Source of the DNA: Plectosphaerella cucumerina
Lineage: Eukaryota > Ascomycota > Sordariomycetes > Glomerellales > Plectosphaerellaceae
Assembly (NCBI GenBank): GCA_020746995.1
Contig: JAGPXD010000007.1
Span: 558,001-622,000 of the forward strand
Direction of reading: 5' to 3'
Length of the DNA: 64,000 bases
The notes beneath the pieces are model-generated. The model searched no databases. It worked only from the letters and a program-made list of their open reading frames with translations, and was not told the origin of the DNA. Made by a program: the position numbers and the translations under genes. Below are positions 55,276 to 64,000 of this stretch, piece by piece. How positions within the stretch are numbered: position 1 is the first letter of the stretch; every line of letters begins with the position of its first letter.

Positions 55276-55647
55276 TTACTTTGCCTCTCCATCCTTCTTT
55301 GCCTCTGACTCGGCCGCCTTGGCCAACAGGACCTCACGCCGTTCCCGATTCCGCTTGCCCAGGATGCGTAGTGTGTTCTGCTTCTCAATCTCGCTCAGTT
55401 CCGCCCAGTTGTTGATGCGGGATATGGTTCCATCGACGTTGATCACCACGGGGCCGAGTGCATCCATTGTGGCTGTTGATCCGACCTTCAGCGTCGTCGG
55501 GCTGTCCTTGGTGGCTGTTTCTGAGGAAGGAAGCGCTAGAGGCGCAGTCGAGGGGGGTTTGCTGTCGCTCATGTTGCGAGAGAACGTGTTTGTGGTAGGA
55601 GAGGAGACTAGTTGGCGAGGTCTGAGGTAGCGGATCGCTTTGAGCAT
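55276..55647 (-). CDS. Small conserved fungal protein, possibly mitochondrial
   Basis: 123 residues, no intron. The C-terminal half (GPVVINVDGTISRINNW, then EIEKQNTLRILGKRNRERR) matches a short family found widely in filamentous fungi, without a known function. The start is ambiguous. The ATG at 55647 gives a basic lead without acidic residues (MLKAIRYLRPRQLVSS), suggestive of a mitochondrial presequence; the ATG at 55572 gives a 98-residue form starting MSDSKPP. An upstream ATG at 55722 adds low-complexity sequence and is less likely. The gene ends in a Lys/Glu-rich tail. Confidence 0.75.
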   Translation of the reverse strand: MLKAIRYLRPRQLVSSPTTNTFSRNMSDSKPPSTAPLALPSSETATKDSPTTLKVGSTATMDALGPVVINVDGTISRINNWAELSEIEKQNTLRILGKRNRERREVLLAKAAESEAKKDGEAK

Positions 55648-55982
55648 GTTGTTGGTGGAGGGAATGAGGAAGTTCAGGAGGTGGTGATGGGCTGGTGGAG
55701 TTGTTGTTTGAGATGGATTCAAAATGAGAAGATGCTAGAAAGTTCGGGCTGCTGTGGCGCTCTGGGGATTGGTGTGGCGGTGCGGTGGCTTTGCGGATTC
55801 CTTCCTGCCGCCCGCCCCCCTTTGACGATTGACAAAGCTGTCAATGAGGCAAAGTTTAGTATCGGATGTCTGAGAATCGCGTTCATAGCGACTTCGTACG
55901 AAGCCGTCAAATGGGGCTGCTTTCGTCGGTTGTAGGGGCAAAAAGCAACCATCCCGTTCGCTGCAGCAGGCAAAAGATGATG
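55648..55982. other. Intergenic, promoter side of the small conserved gene
   Basis: Between the small gene's start and tRNA-Ile. No gene seen. Confidence 0.5.
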
Positions 55983-56077
55983 TGGTCACTACCAGGATCG
56001 AACTGGCGACTTTCGCATTTCAGGGACCGGGAACCGGCGTATTAGTACGACACTCTAACCAACTGAGTTAAGCGACC
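55983..56077 (-). tRNA. tRNA-Ile (AAT) with 21-base intron
   Basis: 95 bases. Acceptor GGTCGCT pairs with AGTGACC (one G-T), discriminator A. Anticodon stem TCGTA/TGCGA encloses CTAATA, a 21-base intron (CGCCGG...CTGAA) and A38; anticodon AAT. B box AGTTCGATCCT. The spliced form is 74 bases, as expected. Confidence 0.93.
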
Positions 56078-56166
56078 TTGTTTGTTGAAAAGCTGCTCAC
56101 ACAATGAAATCATGTCATTATAAAATGAGCGAGCCAATCAACGACCTGTGCTCATTCTTTATGTAG

Positions 56167-56458
56167 GATCAATCCGGGGTCTTGGCGCGCCACGAGTCCA
56201 GCGCCCTGCTGCAGCTGCGCACTGAAACCGTCATGCTCAACGCCCACTTGTTCGACTTCAAAGATGGATAACGTGAAGTCGCCCGCCTGCACCTGCGGCG
56301 CCGAGAGGCAGTCGGCGATGCACATGCTCATCGACTGTTCGGAGCTGGATCACCGCCGACATGAGTTCCTGCAGCCTCATGCCGCACTGAGGGGCCTGCT
56401 AGCCAGGGCCAGCGGCAGCGGCAGCAACCGCCTCGTCGTCATGGACACGGAGAGCTGA
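56167..56458 (+). pseudogene. Remnant of the 3' end of a non-LTR retrotransposon ORF2
   Basis: In one frame 56167-56262 reads RHESSALLQLRTETVMLNAHL, and one base later (from 56264) the next frame reads SPACTCGAERQSAMHMLIDC. Together they match the C-terminal end of LINE-type reverse transcriptases: an LRTG-like helix followed by the C-x-C-G...H-x4-C zinc knuckle. The join needs a one-base shift at about 56263, and nothing of the catalytic domain remains, so it is a decayed fragment. It lies 90 bases from tRNA-Ile. Confidence 0.6.
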
Positions 56459-56753
56459 CGCACGAAGTTCGCAAATGTGTCTTCTTCAATGAGCCACAGA
56501 AGACTGCACAATAGGCGCTGGCCAACTTCCCGGTCGACGGCTTCGCCACGGGCCGCCGTCGCGTCGAAAAGGAGAGGGAGAGGGAGGCAGCCATTATTGC
56601 CAACGGCCAGGCTTGGGCTGAGACGAAGGGATCCTGGCACTAGGCCGTCTTTTCCCATGTTCATCTCTACCACCACACACCACCACCAACAACCCCAACC
56701 AAGGGCCCCCCTGTATCGATCGGCCCCTGCCGAGCCCCTCACCTTCCCCGACG

Positions 56754-57546
56754 ATGCCTTCGCAATCCCGATGCCACCTCTTGGAGGCGCCAGAGGATAT
56801 CCGCCGCCTCATCTACGCAGCCTGTGTCACGTACCCGGGCTGCCTCCACTACGACTACGACAGCGGGAAGCTCCTTGATAACCGCAATGCACCCATCGAT
56901 ATACCGCTGGCACGGACCTGCAAGTTGATCGCATCGGAAATGGAAGGTCCTGTGCTTCGTTCCAACACTATTCACTTCAAGACTTACTATACCGACGTTC
57001 ACCGCCACAGGGATAGGGCCTGGCGCCAGGGCCTCGAATTGCTGGACCGTATCCGACTTCTCATACTGGCCAGTGCCTATTCATCACGTGTTGCCACCGA
57101 CGCTCTAGCCGCCACTTCCACCCGATACCCGAGGTTCCATCGAGGTTCTCGTTAATTATGACGACCATGGAAGGCTCCGAGAATCCTCTCTTTGCAGCAG
57201 GCATCGCGAAGACCGTGTATCGGTTCTTGGTGATATGTTGGAGCAGCTTGCGTCTACAACTGGCGATGTGCTCAGAAGCGATGCCGACACATTTCTCCGA
57301 CGAGAATTCCGCGTTCTCGAAGAATCCTTGGCGACAGACATATCGGAATTGGATTCGACAGACTTCAGGCCCGTCGGCCCGCTACCTTTCCGCTTCCGAA
57401 TGACCAACCTGGATCTCGGTCCCCTCGACGCAGTTGCCGTCGCCAACTTCGATGATCGCCGCTGGATGATCCCAACCGACGAAGACATTACCGCGCTGTG
57501 GTCCGTACTCGGCGGCAGCAGTCCAAGTCCGCGAAAGGAGAAATAG
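56754..57546 (+). pseudogene. 2EXR/F-box-like fungal gene with a frame break
   Basis: From ATG 56754 the frame encodes LLEAPEDIRRLIYAACV, then LARTCKLIASEMEGPVL, the layout of fungal 2EXR/F-box-like proteins (L-P-E-D-x-R-x-x-I-Y helix, then a TC-containing helix). It stops at 57155. Coding-like sequence continues in the +1 frame from about 57109 (IEVLVNYDDHGRLRESS, later LGPLDAVAVANFDDRRW) to a stop at 57546. No normal intron joins the two, because the overlap is too short. Either a one-base shift has broken the gene near 57110-57150, or an unusual splice is used. Confidence 0.5.
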
Positions 57547-57618
57547 GTATTACCAGCGATGGGCCGTGTATCGGCTGCGTTCTCTGCAGTGCGCTTTCTA
57601 CAATCGTCTTGCAATTAG

Positions 57619-58527
57619 GTCCGATCAAACATCCGCCATATATCACTCGCTAAGAACCGCGAAGCCCTCCATAAGAACTATTCCCACGGACTCATCCCCT
57701 TTTGCGTCGCAAATCCAAGCATCCGCATTACTCGTCACCTCTCCCTCTGGCGAAACCTCTATCATCGTCATGGGATTATATTCATGATGAGAACAGCCGG
57801 CGAGATACTAGCAACTGAAGCAGGACTCTTCGAGCTTAGTATGCCCAACAAACCCTACTCTGTGGTCTTTGAACCTGAAGAGGACCTGATACAGTCCACA
57901 AGGCTCTTCCAAAGATTTTGTCTTCAAAACCATAGCTTGGACCCGAGCAATGGTTAAGTGGGATAGGCAGCGACTACCCGCCCTGCCCGACGACATAGGG
58001 CACTGTTGGGAGGAGCACATCGAGCTTGTCGAGCACACCATCAGAGAGATAGCAGCAGGCAGAGGCCCATTCGGTGCAACTTCCCTTATCGCCGGCTATG
58101 TAATCCGAACATAGCTTTAAGGGCGATTCGCAAGGCCCCGCCCGGAGAAGACTCGGGTGGTGTGAGGATTAAATACCTTGCGGTCATGCCCTGTCGGTAC
58201 CCGTACCACTATTCCCCTAAGCCGCCTCTGCCCACCCTGAAGTATATGCGACGGAAGCTCAATGACCCCTGCCCTGTGGGTTTCGAAACGAATGCCCAAA
58301 TTCGTGATGCTCGAGAAGAGTATCCGGACGTTATCTGGCTGCAGGTGGGGTCGCCATCTGCATCTGACGATGAGAGGGATCTTAGGGCAAATGAGATGGA
58401 AATTGCAGACGACACATCCTCAGTGTCCTCGGAGTCGGACCTCGCCGACGATATCCAGGAGCTGTACGCAGACAATGATCAGGATCCGATGTTTCATGAT
58501 TACTACGTGGACGCCAACGATATTTAG
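57619..58527 (+). pseudogene. Unresolved coding-like segments, possible continuation or relic gene
   Basis: 57619-57960 is open and protein-like (GLIPFCVANPSIRITRHLSLW, GIIFMMRTAGEILATEAGLFE). It follows a TAG that could be a splice acceptor (GCAATTAG). A GTTAAG donor at 57952 and ATAG acceptor at 57998 could add an EEHIELVEHTIREIA exon. From about 58110 another frame reads ALRAIRKAPPGEDSGG, later LKYMRRKLNDPCPVGFETN, and ends in an acidic tail at 58527. I could not connect all parts with good splice sites. It may be a multi-exon gene, part of the preceding one, or a relic. No family recognised. Confidence 0.35.
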
Positions 58528-58537
58528 GGAATCAACT

Positions 58538-58783
58538 ATGGCGAGCGCAGACGGTGCTGGTCTCTTGACGGTGGGCGGGGTTCCTGTTGAATGTGGGCAC
58601 TTGAGCGTCGAGGGATGGGGAACAAGCAGAGAGCTGGGACCAATTTGCGTGTGCGGGAGCAGGTACACTGGGCATAGAATGGCTTGTCTTAGGTGTGAAG
58701 GTACAATTGGATGGGTCCCGCGTCATGTATTGGGCCGGTCTATACACAGGTGCGGCACATGTTCCTGCTTGTTTCCGGCTTGA
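58538..58783 (+). CDS. Possible small CxxC zinc-ribbon-like protein
   Basis: 81-codon ORF starting 10 bases after the previous stop. It contains several Cys pairs (ICVCGS, MACLRC, HRCGTCSC) in a WGTSRELGPI/WVPRHVLGRS context, which could bind zinc. No family recognised and no transcription evidence; it could be chance. Confidence 0.3.
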   Translation: MASADGAGLLTVGGVPVECGHLSVEGWGTSRELGPICVCGSRYTGHRMACLRCEGTIGWVPRHVLGRSIHRCGTCSCLFPA

Positions 58784-59917
58784 ACACATGGGCTGCATCT
58801 CTTCCTCAGACTGCGATTTTGAATGTATTGGTTTACTCATGACTACCCCATTCACCTGGGCAGGTGTCTAAAGTACAAAGAGTGGAGGAAACGTACGGTT
58901 TGGTAGCTGAGCGAGGCCCACCCTGGGACCAGGCAGTGAAAGTGAAGCTATCACGGAGTGGGGCATGGTGTGGTGTGTGCACCCTGAATGTCACAGCCAT
59001 AACCGGCCGGTGTCAGCGCCGCACTCCCTAGCCTCACATCTGGCTTAGGTAAGGGTTTGTGGTTGGCTAGTAAGCTTCGTTGGTTAGAAGCACGACGTGG
59101 ACTTGGCCACGGTTGGGGCGCCGCCACCACCGAAGCCCCGCGACCGACTCCCGGCGCCACCTCCGCAGGCACCTTCGAAGTTGTCGGTCAGCATTGGAGG
59201 AACTCCAACAGAGAGAAAGCATTGTCCAATGACCAGGGCGCGCTCTATCGACCGAGAGCCACCCACCTGCCTATCTGATGCTGGTGCCCGATCGCCCCAG
59301 CACTCGCCACTTCGGGGTTCGAGTCGGTCTTGGGGGGGCGTACAGGGGACAGGCCTGCGGATTCTGGGGCGCTAGGCTGTGGTGTCAGGGCATCTGCAGA
59401 TGAGGACGCTGGCCTACAGCCAGGAGACTTTTGCACATTCTGGAAGGAATGGGGCATGACGAGGCCGTCCATGAGAATTGCCGGAAGTTACGGTACAGTT
59501 CGTCCATCTCTGAGCCGAATTAATCATCAACCTTGCCCCTCGAGCATCGCGAACCACTCCCAGTGGCAGCTTGGTCAGCCCCGCCGGCCAGACCGCACCA
59601 CAGCGACCCCGCAGTAACACCAACCGGGCAAGCCCTTGGGATGTGCTTGGCACATCCGTCGCCAGCCTCTCGACCTTCCCAATGAAGCAACTGCCAGACC
59701 CGACCCTCTTTCGATCTGCAATGGAACGCTGGAAGAGGGCCCGGCTTCAGTCGGGCTCGCCATCCTGCTGGATCCAGGAAGACGGATGCGCAAAAAAAGT
59801 AACAGCTACTTAATCGTCTCGACTCCCCGCCGCTCACCGGTCTTGTGTGTCCCCGTCGTTTGCCGTCTTGCTTGCCATCCCTCCAGGCGTCATCGCAGAT
59901 CCCTCCCAGTCGTCACG
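58784..59917. other. Intergenic, promoter side of the M28 aminopeptidase
   Basis: Overlapping ORFs on both strands only; C/T-rich leader near 59830-59917. No gene seen. Confidence 0.5.
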
Positions 59918-61521
59918 ATGAAGTTCTCCCACCAGGCCGCCGCCGCGCTCTCGCTGGCTTCGGCTGTCGTCGCCACCGAGTGCAAGCCCAAGCTCGAGTC
60001 TGAGAAGTTCCAGGCCGAGATCAAGACGGAGAAGTGAGCAAGGGGCCCCTCATCCCCTACCAAATGCTTTGTCTGACCTTCTCCAGCCTCTGGAGCCACC
60101 TCGTTGCTCTCAACGACATTGCCTTCGAGAAGGGCAACGGCAACCGCGCCTTCGGTCTGCCCGGCTATGCCGCCTCGGTCGACTACATCTGGTCGCACAT
60201 CTCCAACATCCCCGCCACCAAGGCCTGGAAGCAAGACTTCCCCGCGTGGTTCGGCCAGGTCGAGTCCATCTCGTTCAAGATCGGCGAAGAGGATTTCTAC
60301 ATCTACGGCATCACTTACTCGCCGTCGACGCCTCCCGAGGGTGTCACCGCCGAGATCGTGCTTGGTCCCGCCGGTGAGGCCGGCTGCTACGCCGCCAACT
60401 ACGAGGGCCTCGATGTCGCTGGCAAGATCGTTCTGACCCAGCGCTATCGGTGCCCGACCGGTGGCACCCTCGCCGGCCGTGTGCGCCCTGCCAAGGCCGC
60501 AGGCGCTGCTGGTGTCATCATCTACCACGACCTCACCACCACCCCTACCGCAGGCTCCATGGGTGAGGTCAACCTCGAGGCCTACGCGCCCGCCGGCTTC
60601 ATCCACAAGGCCGACGGCGAGAAGATCATCGCCCGCATCGAGGCCGGTGAGACCATCGAGGCCTACTTCCAGCAGACCCAGGTCGTCGAGGAGAGGATCA
60701 CCCAGAACCTCTTCGTCGAGACCGAGGAGGGCGACCCCCACAACGTCATCATGGTGAGTCTGGCGTCGCTCCCAACAAGCTCCATTTCCAGCTGCTAACC
60801 CTCTTCTCAGCTCGGTGCCCATCTCGACTCCGTTCAGGCCGGTCCCGGTATCAACGACGATGGCTCCGGTACCAGCCTGATCCTCGAGATCTTCAAGAAT
60901 CTCCAGAAGTTCCGTTTCCGCAACAAGGTCCGCTTCGCCTGGTGGGGTGCCGAGGAGAACGGCCTGCTTGGATCCAAGTACTACGCCAGCAACCTCCCCG
61001 CCGCCGACATCGATAACCTCCTAACCTACCTCAACTACGACATGGTCTCCAAGGGCTACTGGGGCGTCAGCGACAACGACGGCCGCGCCCACGGCTCCGT
61101 CGCTCCCCCCGGCTCCGAGGTCATCCAGAACATCTACCACGAGTTCTTCGAGGGTCTCGGTCTGACTGTCACTCCCGCCGTCCTCACCAACGGCAGCGAC
61201 TACGCCTCGTTCTGGCAGATCCTCAACAAGCCCTTCGGCTTCCTCAACACCGGCACTGGCGTCGCACAGGACCCCTGCTACCACCAGGCCTGCGACACCA
61301 TCGAGAACCCCGACGCCAACACCATCACCATCAACGCCAAGGCCGCCGCTCACCAGCTGTCCATCCTCGCCATGACCGGCCACGAGCTGATCCCCAAGGT
61401 TCCTGTCAACGCCACCATGCTCACCAACCTGCGCGTGCGCGACGTCGGCCCCGACCCGCTGCTCATTGAGGAGCTTGAGGCCGCTGGCCATGGCCACCTT
61501 GGCTGCGGCCACGACCTGTAG
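59918..61521 (+). CDS. Secreted M28 leucine/aminopeptidase Y-type peptidase with PA domain
   Basis: 497 residues from exons 59918-60033, 60087-60753 and 60811-61521. Signal peptide MKFSHQAAAALSLASAVVA. Residues ~130-245 form a protease-associated (PA) domain: GLDVAGKIVLTQRY, AAGAAGVIIYHD. The M28 catalytic domain starts in exon 3 with GAHLDSV (His265, catalytic Asp267), then NDDGSG (Asp277/278), WWGAEENG (Glu309/310), LNYDMVS with a zinc-ligand Asp, and PCYHQACDT with the last His. All catalytic and zinc residues are present. Size and order match fungal LAP2/aminopeptidase Y enzymes that remove N-terminal residues from extracellular peptides for nitrogen supply. Confidence 0.95.
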
Positions 61522-61827
61522 GTCGGAGGCTTGCAGAGGACGATGTAGTTTTACTTCATGATGAGATGAAATGACCCTTTGGAGAAGGCGTTTGGTGAAG
61601 TTTGAAGCGAAGTAGACGCTTTCAGCAATTGATGTTTGAGGGCGTCCAAAACCGTTGTCGGTCTGTTCGAAGAACGTGGGGTGATGGACCTGATCAGCCC
61701 ACGACTGCATCAGGTGATGTATTTGCCAGCTTGGAGACACTTAATCGCCGTACCGCGACTTCCATCAATTGCCCGACATGACATTGAACATCTTCCTCAC
61801 CATACCTCGCCATGCGCCAAACGCAAC
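61522..61827. other. Intergenic between M28 peptidase and acyltransferase genes
   Basis: 3' flank and short promoter region; no gene seen. The acyltransferase frame is open upstream of 61828 to 61636, but that part lacks membrane character. Confidence 0.5.
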
Positions 61828-63111
61828 ATGCACTCCATCGTACCTCACCTCCTATTACCTCCTCTCTTGTTTCTCCCCTTCTACCTACCCCCATTCCCCT
61901 ACCGCAGCACCATTTTCAGCACCTCCATTGGCGGAGTCGTAATCGCAAACACTATCAACACATTTCCAAATGACAGAGCATTGCGCTACGGTCTCTCGGG
62001 CGCATGGATTCTCTATTTCCCTGTCCTGGAAAAGCTGCTCCTCCACCCAAGCCCAGAGCATGACTTCTGGAGGCTTGGCCGTCGTCCTCATGAGGCCGAA
62101 TACATGGGCCCGTTCTCCTTGACTAAGGCACGCTGGGCTGCCGCCCTTCTGAGCTCCCCGCGCGGCGTGGGTTGGTCGCATGGCAGGAGGCGAATGCCAG
62201 CAGGCCCAGAGAAGACCCAAGGAAGACAGCGCTTCATCATCAGCCAAGTCAAAGATGTTGTCTTCGCAACTCTTTCCCTAGAGGCGCTGCTCATTCTGAA
62301 TGAATACGTCTCAATACCAGAGAATTGGAGTCTCAGGCAGCTTCCAGTCATCATCTTGGGCAACCTGCTGATGGGGCTTTCGGTCTACGTCACATGGACG
62401 ATGCAGTACGGTCTTGCTGCAGCATTTTCAGTCGCATCGGGTTTCAGCAAACCGAAAGTGAGTCTTTTATAAGAGAGAATTACCCCCGAAAGCATATTCA
62501 ATGACACCGCACAGGACTGGCCGCCCATATTTGGGGGCTTCAGGGATGCGAACACGCTGAGGGGCTTCTGGGGATCTTTCTGGCATAGCATTCTTCGTCA
62601 GGTGAGGAGACATTGCATCTCGTCGAATGAGTAGCGAGCTAATATCAATCAGCCATCTTTGGGATTCAGCAAGGCACTGGTCAGCTATCTAGGGGTACCG
62701 ACACCATCAAATTGGGCATATGCGGTACACATTTTCATGTCGTTCTTTCTCAGCACCTTCTGGCACATCATCAGCATTTCTCCCATAGCTGAAGGCCACA
62801 TCTCCATTTCTCAACTAACTTTGAGGTTGTCGGCCTTCTTCATGGGCCAGATTCCAGCAATACTGGCTGAGCATTTGCTTTCCGCACGTCGGCAGGTTGG
62901 CCAAGTCAAGAAGAACAGCAGCTCTTCTGGCAAGGTATCGGAAGTCCAGCAGAAACCCATTCGAGGCCTTGGTCATTTGGGGGTCTTTTTATGGCTCGGT
63001 CTTACAGGCTGGCCTTTCTTCACAATCTATCGGGCAGTTGGGTTGCTCGGCACGAAGCATCCCATCCCGGTTATTCGACCTCTACTGGCATGGCTTGGGA
63101 TGCAAATCTGA
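61828..63111 (+). CDS. Membrane-bound O-acyltransferase, wax-synthase domain
   Basis: 391 residues, about eight membrane helices, from exons 61828-62457, 62515-62601 and 62653-63111. The small middle exon encodes the hallmark WPPIFGGFRDANTLRGFWG then SFWHSILRQ, the P-x-F....(S/T)LxxFWxxxWH pattern of wax-synthase-like MBOAT proteins. A catalytic-type His follows in a membrane helix (FLSTFWHIISI). Fungal members are often acetyl- or acyl-transferases acting on terpenoids, other secondary metabolites or lipids in the endoplasmic reticulum. No synthase or cyclase gene is in view, so the substrate is open. The start at 61828 puts a membrane helix at the N-terminus (LLLPPLLFLPFYLPP). Confidence 0.88.
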
Positions 63112-63493
63112 TTGAATGATCTTGAATAGCTGAACAGAAAAGAAGCAAATCGAATCCTACACAGTGATTTTCTCAATCATTATCATGCAAGTTGCCCCAT
63201 TGCAAGCCACCTTTTTGAAACTCGAGCCCGAAAATGAAATCCCAGCGGTGGCGTCAGTCGCACCTGACCCATCAACAGCACTGATCAGTGGGTTCGCAGA
63301 TATCAACGAGTGGCGGTCTTTCCTCAAACCCCCAGGTGCCCACCAATTCCTTTCAAATCCCTCCCCTCCAGTCATGTCGGCGAGAGAAAATCCCAGCCAT
63401 CTCGAGGCCGGTCGGACCACTCAAAGTCGGTGGTCTAGGCCAGTCGGTCGACCGCAGTCTTGTATCGGCGCGATTGAGTGATCAGTAAAACAA
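63112..63493. other. Intergenic between convergent genes
   Basis: 3' flanks of the acyltransferase and the partial gene at the right edge. Only short ORFs. Confidence 0.5.
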
Positions 63494-64000
63494 TCAGTCA
63501 AGGTGGACCGTCTTCTGTCCGGTGCAGAAGCTGAAGGTGATCTTGCCGACACTGTCATGGACGACCAGAACGAGCTCGGAGTGCCGGCTTCGGGCATCGA
63601 AATCCTTGATTGCGGCCTCGAAGTTGGTCGCCGTGGTGATGAGGATTGTGCTGTGGTACACATCGCCCAGACTTTTCTTATGTTTGCAGCGAACTGTGAT
63701 TCAAGCCGTCAGCAAATGGTTCACAAAGTAATGTGGTTTTACTTACACATGTTGCGCAGAACTTGAAGCTTCGGCGTGCGAGAGGGGCGCTGGTTCAAAG
63801 ACTTGGTCAGGTCGGCGGCAAACTTCTCATCGCTGACAATGCCAATGACGGTCCGGGAACCTGGAATGTGGATTTCTCTCTTCGCAGCGCTCATGAGTTG
63901 AGCATGCATCATCTTGACTTCGGGGTTGATCAGATCGTCATATGTGTTGCACTTCGCAGGCTTGCCGGGTTTGTGCAGAGCCCGGGTCTGAAGCCCCTCG
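63494..64000 (-). CDS. 3' end of an unrecognised gene (partial)
   Basis: The gene enters from beyond the right edge. Exons 63748-64000 (partial) and 63494-63693 (minus) are joined over a 54-base intron with donor GTAAGT and CACAG acceptor; the codon is split T/TT. The visible ~150 residues read INPEVKMMHAQLMSAAKREI, then FAADLTKSL, KKSLGDVYHSTILITTATNF and a C-terminal HDSVGKITFSFCTGQKTVHLD-like beta end. Translation is clearly protein-like, but I do not recognise a family; the upstream part would decide. Confidence 0.7.

Overview
The window is nuclear DNA of a filamentous ascomycete (Pezizomycotina, most likely Sordariomycetes). The evidence is GC-rich coding sequence, many 47-100 base introns with GT(G/A)NGT donors and CTNAC-type branch sites, intron-bearing tRNA genes, and characteristic fungal families (Zn2Cys6 regulators, DUF4246, DUF7708, HsbA-like secreted protein, MCR1-type reductase). 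No prokaryotic operon, CRISPR array, rRNA or intact transposon is visible. Exon joins were worked out by hand. Every complete multi-exon model keeps one open frame from ATG to stop.

Layout. 1-7,300: the end of a putative Zn2Cys6 regulator, a bacterial-type arylsulfatase, a divergent MFS sugar-type transporter, a mitochondrial NADH-cytochrome b5 reductase and tRNA-Gly. 7,400-16,000: a 945-residue AAA ATPase with a 7-base microexon, a DUF7708/STAND-like protein and a TLC-like membrane protein. 16,000-24,000: three genes with predicted secretion signals (HsbA-like repeat protein, amidohydrolase, M20 peptidase), each with a TATA box. 26,800-31,400: a ZIP zinc transporter, a protein of ten C-C-C-H modules whose first three introns mark module boundaries, and three intron-containing tRNA-Arg genes.

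33,000-43,800 is a compact group: an ABCC transporter, an amino-acid/GABA-type permease, a flavin monoamine oxidase divergent from the permease, and a Zn2Cys6 regulator. The simplest reading is an amine uptake and oxidation module with its own regulator and possible efflux pump.

45,200-50,200 holds the most novel signal: two divergently transcribed genes of a family I do not recognise. They are distant paralogues, sharing a 22-base microexon in the same phase, a following helical segment and several matching blocks. A secreted M43 metalloprotease lies beside them, and an imperfect direct duplication lies upstream of one.

52,000-64,000: a DUF4246 protein, a small conserved protein, intron-bearing tRNA-Ile beside a decayed non-LTR retrotransposon end, a broken or unresolved 2EXR/F-box-like region, a secreted M28 aminopeptidase, a wax-synthase-type acyltransferase, and the 3' end of an unrecognised gene running off the right edge.
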